Assembly: GCA_013377005.1 (NCBI GenBank)
Contig: JACABE010000010.1
Location: 55,956-100,962 of the forward strand
Source: Bacteroidota bacterium
Lineage (GTDB): Bacteria > Bacteroidota > Bacteroidia > Bacteroidales > JACABE01
Direction: 5' to 3'
Length of the DNA: 45,007 bases
This document shows positions 42,619 to 45,007 of this stretch, piece after piece; positions within the stretch are counted from its first letter, which is position 1, and the number at the start of each line of letters is the position of its first letter. The position numbers and the translations under genes were made by a program. The notes under the pieces are model-generated. The model searched no databases. It had not been told where the DNA came from and was given only the letters and a program-made list of their open reading frames with translations.

Positions 42619-43560
42619 ATGAATCAAGAATTTGAAAAGATTAAATGCCTTATTATAGGTTCAGGTCCTGCGGGCTATACTGCCGCTATTTATGCTGCCA
42701 GAGCCGATTTAAAACCTGTTGTTTATCAGGGTTTACAACCGGGCGGACAACTTACCATTACTACCGAGATTGATAATTTTCCGGGTTATCCCGATGGAAT
42801 TACCGGTCCTGAGATGATGGAACAGCTGAAAAAACAAGCTGAAAGATTTGGTACCGATGCAAGATGGGGTATAGTAACTGAAGTTGATTTTAGCGAACGT
42901 CCGTTTAAAATAAAAGCTGATGATGGCAAAAATATTTTGGCTGATACTGTTATTATTGCCACAGGAGCTTCTGCAAATTGGTTGGGTATTGAATCGGAAA
43001 AGAAATATAACGGACAAGGTGTTTCGGCTTGTGCTACCTGCGATGGATTTTTTTATCGCGGAAAAGATGTGGCAATAGTGGGCGGTGGTGATACTGCTGC
43101 CGAAGAAGCTACCTATCTGGCTAAGTTATGCAACAAAGTTTACATGATTGTAAGAAGAGACGAGCTGAGGGCTTCTAAAGCAATGCAGGAAAAGGTTTTC
43201 AATACGCCTAACATAGAAGTTCTATGGAACCATACTACCAAAGAAATATTGGGCGATTTTTCGGGTGTAAATGCTGTAATGTTGAACAATGTAAAAACAG
43301 GGGAGGAGAAACAACTGGCAATACATGGTTTTTTTGTTGCCATTGGTCATTCGCCCAATACCGGAATTTTTAAAGGTAAAATAGAGTTAGATGAAATGGA
43401 TTATATAAAAACCATACCCGGTTCTACCCGAACCAATATTGATGGTGTGTTTGCTGCCGGCGATGTGCAGGATCATCATTACCGCCAGGCTATTACTGCT
43501 GCCGGAAGTGGTTGTATGGCTGCCATTGAAGCCGAAAGATTTTTATCTTCCAATAAATAA
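42619..43560 (+). CDS. trxB: Thioredoxin reductase
   Basis: The flavoenzyme reduces thioredoxin with NADPH. From the ATG chosen (MNQEFEKIKCLIIGSG) it has 313 aa; a GTG nine codons upstream gives an unneeded extension. FAD site GSGPAGYTAAIYAARA, redox-active CATC (C138 and C141), NADP site VAIVGGGDTAAEEA and the C-terminal GVFAAGDVQDHHYRQAITAAGSGC are all intact. Codon use is GC-richer than its neighbours, consistent with solid expression. Confidence 0.96.
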   Translation: MNQEFEKIKCLIIGSGPAGYTAAIYAARADLKPVVYQGLQPGGQLTITTEIDNFPGYPDGITGPEMMEQLKKQAERFGTDARWGIVTEVDFSERPFKIKADDGKNILADTVIIATGASANWLGIESEKKYNGQGVSACATCDGFFYRGKDVAIVGGGDTAAEEATYLAKLCNKVYMIVRRDELRASKAMQEKVFNTPNIEVLWNHTTKEILGDFSGVNAVMLNNVKTGEEKQLAIHGFFVAIGHSPNTGIFKGKIELDEMDYIKTIPGSTRTNIDGVFAAGDVQDHHYRQAITAAGSGCMAAIEAERFLSSNK

Positions 43561-43579
43561 ACCGTTACTTAAATATTTC

Positions 43580-43619
43580 AAAAAGCCTTTCTGTCATTTG
43601 GGTAGAAAGGTTTTTTTTA
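43580..43619 (+). terminator. Rho-independent terminator of trxB
   Basis: A stem of about 13 bp with one G-T pair, built on GCCTTTCT and AGAAAGGT, ends in a run of eight T residues. It lies 19 bases beyond the stop. Confidence 0.85.
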
Positions 43620-43686
43620 TTATAAAATCAGTAATTGTGCTTAACAAGCTGCATTTATTGACCAATTTAAGCTTAAGCTATATAGA

Positions 43687-43720
43687 GAACTCGTTAAACC
43701 TCCACGGTCACCGTGAGTTC
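43687..43720. repeat. Interrupted inverted repeat, GAACTC ... CACGG-TCA-CCGTG ... GAGTTC
   Basis: CACGG (43703-43707) and CCGTG (43711-43715) form a 5-bp stem around TCA, and GAACTC (43687-43692) faces GAGTTC (43715-43720). It is GC-richer than the flanks. It could be a stray hairpin, an operator or a scar of a mobile element. Confidence 0.45.
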
Positions 43721-44009
43721 ATATCATAGCAATGTAGCTGCTCTACGCTTGCATTTGGGTCTTAAAAGAACATTAAAACTACCCCCAAAAAGAAGAATTA
43801 GAAATAATACAGATATAATAAGTTACGAAATGAATATGTTTGGGGAATTTGTTAAAAAAAATACATGATAATTTTAAAAAAGTAATTTTGTATAATAATA
43901 CATTGATAAAAACTATACAAATCAATCCTAATGGGAATACTTTACACGAATTTTTTGTTTATATTCAAGTTACAGGAAATGTTAGACGACTCCTAAAACA
44001 AATTTACAC

Positions 44010-44651
44010 ATGAACAAAAGCAACTTAAAATTCAGAGACATTGACGAATATCACGCCTTGTTTCCTGACGACATTCAGAAAATCCTCGAACTACTTCGAC
44101 AGATAATAAAGCAAGCCGCACCACAGACAATTGAAACCATTAGTTATGGCATGCCTGCTTTTAAGCAGAACAAAGTGTTGGTTTATTATGCAGTTCACAA
44201 AGAGCATATCGGTTTTTACCCGACTTCAAATCCGATTGTTCACTTCAAAAAAGAATTGGAAAAATATCACACTTCAAAAGGAGCCATTCAGTTTCCTATT
44301 GACAAAGCATTACCTTTGACATTGATAAAAAAAATAGTGAAGTTTAGGATAGAAGAAGATACTATTAAAGCGAATAAGACAGGTGAAATTTTAAAAGGCG
44401 TTCTACATGATGTGCCGAGTGATATGCAGAAAACATTAACTTCAAATGCCGACATTCTTGAGAAATGGAATAAGCTTACACCTATTCAACGCAACGAATG
44501 GATTTGCTGGGTTACCATTGTCAAAAAAAGTGAAAAGAGAGCAGAACATTTAGATCGTATGGTTGAAGAATTGAAAGAAGGAAAACGACAACCTTGTTGC
44601 TGGCCTGGGTGTCCGCATCGGAATCCAAATGCAAAAAAATGGTTTAAATAA
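44010..44651 (+). CDS. DUF1801 / YdeI-OmdA-type protein
   Basis: The 213-aa protein has two domains. Residues 1-115 match DUF1801 (YdhG-like): YHALFPDDIQKILELLRQII, ETISYGMPAFKQN, YYAVHKEHIGFYPT and GAIQFPIDKALPLTLIKKIV. Residues about 125-210 match the YdeI/OmpD-associated C-terminal domain, with LTPIQRNEWICWVTIVKKSEKRAEHLDRMVEELKEGKRQPCCWPGCPH. A role in bacteriocin tolerance or iron handling has been suggested for relatives, but no function is firm. Poorly filled flanks and less AT-biased codons suggest a transferred gene. No promoter was identified. Confidence 0.85.
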   Translation: MNKSNLKFRDIDEYHALFPDDIQKILELLRQIIKQAAPQTIETISYGMPAFKQNKVLVYYAVHKEHIGFYPTSNPIVHFKKELEKYHTSKGAIQFPIDKALPLTLIKKIVKFRIEEDTIKANKTGEILKGVLHDVPSDMQKTLTSNADILEKWNKLTPIQRNEWICWVTIVKKSEKRAEHLDRMVEELKEGKRQPCCWPGCPHRNPNAKKWFK

Positions 44652-45007
44652 AAACTGCACCGAATCTTTTTAAAATAAGACTAAAAGAAAGAAAAACTGC
44701 CTGCGACAGCCATTTACACTATGCACTTTTTTGAGCGGTTTGATAGTTTTGTGAATTACAAACAATGATTAATTATTTTGTAAGTAATTGATTGATTGGG
44801 CTATCATATGTAATTATAAAAAACACTTCTTACTGTTTATTTGAATTACCGATTAATATAAATGCTAATTTCAACAGTATATTTATTAAACAAAAGTATA
44901 CTTTTATGGTTATTAATATATTTGAATCTCAACATAAAAAAAATATTAAAAACACCCGTTGTGCATTTAGAGAAAAAAATAAAAAAAGTTGTTCATTGAA
45001 TTTTAAA
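44652..45007. other. AT-rich non-coding end of the window
   Basis: I find no convincing gene, RNA or hairpin here. Poly-A tracts near 44938 and 44975 give low complexity. A gene starting beyond the window may have its promoter in this stretch. Confidence 0.5.

Larger units (their letters stand above)
43561..44009. other. 449-base intergenic stretch with terminator and inverted repeat
   Basis: Apart from the trxB terminator and one imperfect inverted repeat, I see no gene. The only sizeable frame is a continuation of a trxB shadow and has no family features. Confidence 0.6.

Noticed and set aside
43439-43729. 96-codon plus-strand frame at the trxB end
   Set aside because: It starts in an alternate frame of trxB and runs through the terminator; it has no domain features.

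Overview
The window is a low-GC chromosomal segment of a member of the Bacteroidota. The evidence is a protein with a type IX secretion (T9SS) C-terminal signal, a serine palmitoyltransferase-like enzyme, a DUF4831-type lipoprotein, KdsA and an LpxD-like acyltransferase, and repeated Bacteroidota-type promoter boxes (TAnnTTTG, several with a TTG or TTTG 18-20 bases upstream). Shine-Dalgarno sequences are scarce. Order and genus cannot be fixed from the sequence alone. No intact rRNA, tRNA or CRISPR array is present.

Region 1 (1-4091) is the right part of an integrated mobile element, and its left end lies outside the window. Reading leftward it carries a tyrosine recombinase, an unknown 287-aa protein, an excisionase-like HTH protein, an unknown 69-aa protein, an HUH replication initiator of the two-tyrosine type (HFH plus YLAKYISK) and a small zinc-ribbon protein. 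It ends at a 15-bp copy of a tRNA 3' end, best matched to tRNA-Asp, followed by a strong hairpin terminator. The element therefore seems to have inserted into a tRNA gene that should lie to the left. It looks like an integrated ssDNA phage or a rolling-circle plasmid. It is the most unusual part of the window and the best candidate for something poorly described.

Region 2 (4137-12303, minus strand) is a cell-surface polysaccharide cluster: flippase, two GT2 glycosyltransferases, a GT4 glycosyltransferase, a hexapeptide acyltransferase and two polymerase/ligase-type membrane proteins, preceded by an SDR gene with its own promoter. Region 3 (12537-16752, plus strand) holds arfB, pyk and a T9SS cargo with an internally duplicated module. 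Region 4 (16774-22163) is a second polysaccharide block: O-antigen ligase-like protein, Wzz-like chain-length protein and flippase on the minus strand, with a divergent glycosyltransferase.

Region 5 (22256-35465) is mostly conserved chromosomal material. It contains queE, a PorE-like OmpA/beta-propeller protein, an Ldh2-family dehydrogenase, a PH-like membrane protein, ftsE without ftsX, a flavoprotein, a YiiX-like peptidase, ung, a 43-aa lipoprotein, a predicted outer-membrane protein, a flavodoxin, a GNAT acetyltransferase, recR, a sodium:solute symporter and a DUF4831-like lipoprotein. Region 6 (35498-43560) holds kdsA, a small basic protein, serine palmitoyltransferase, an LpxD-like acyltransferase with efp, then ffh, folD, an acidic conserved protein and trxB. 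Region 7 (43561-45007) is mainly non-coding, with one DUF1801/YdeI-type gene.

The unifying theme is the envelope: polysaccharide synthesis and export, Kdo, lipid A-like acylation, sphingolipid and T9SS surface proteins, interspersed with single housekeeping genes. Six starts are placed inside the longest open frame because of promoter position, overlap with a neighbour or family length (arfB, SDR, glycosyltransferase at 21042, YiiX-like, flavodoxin, trxB).
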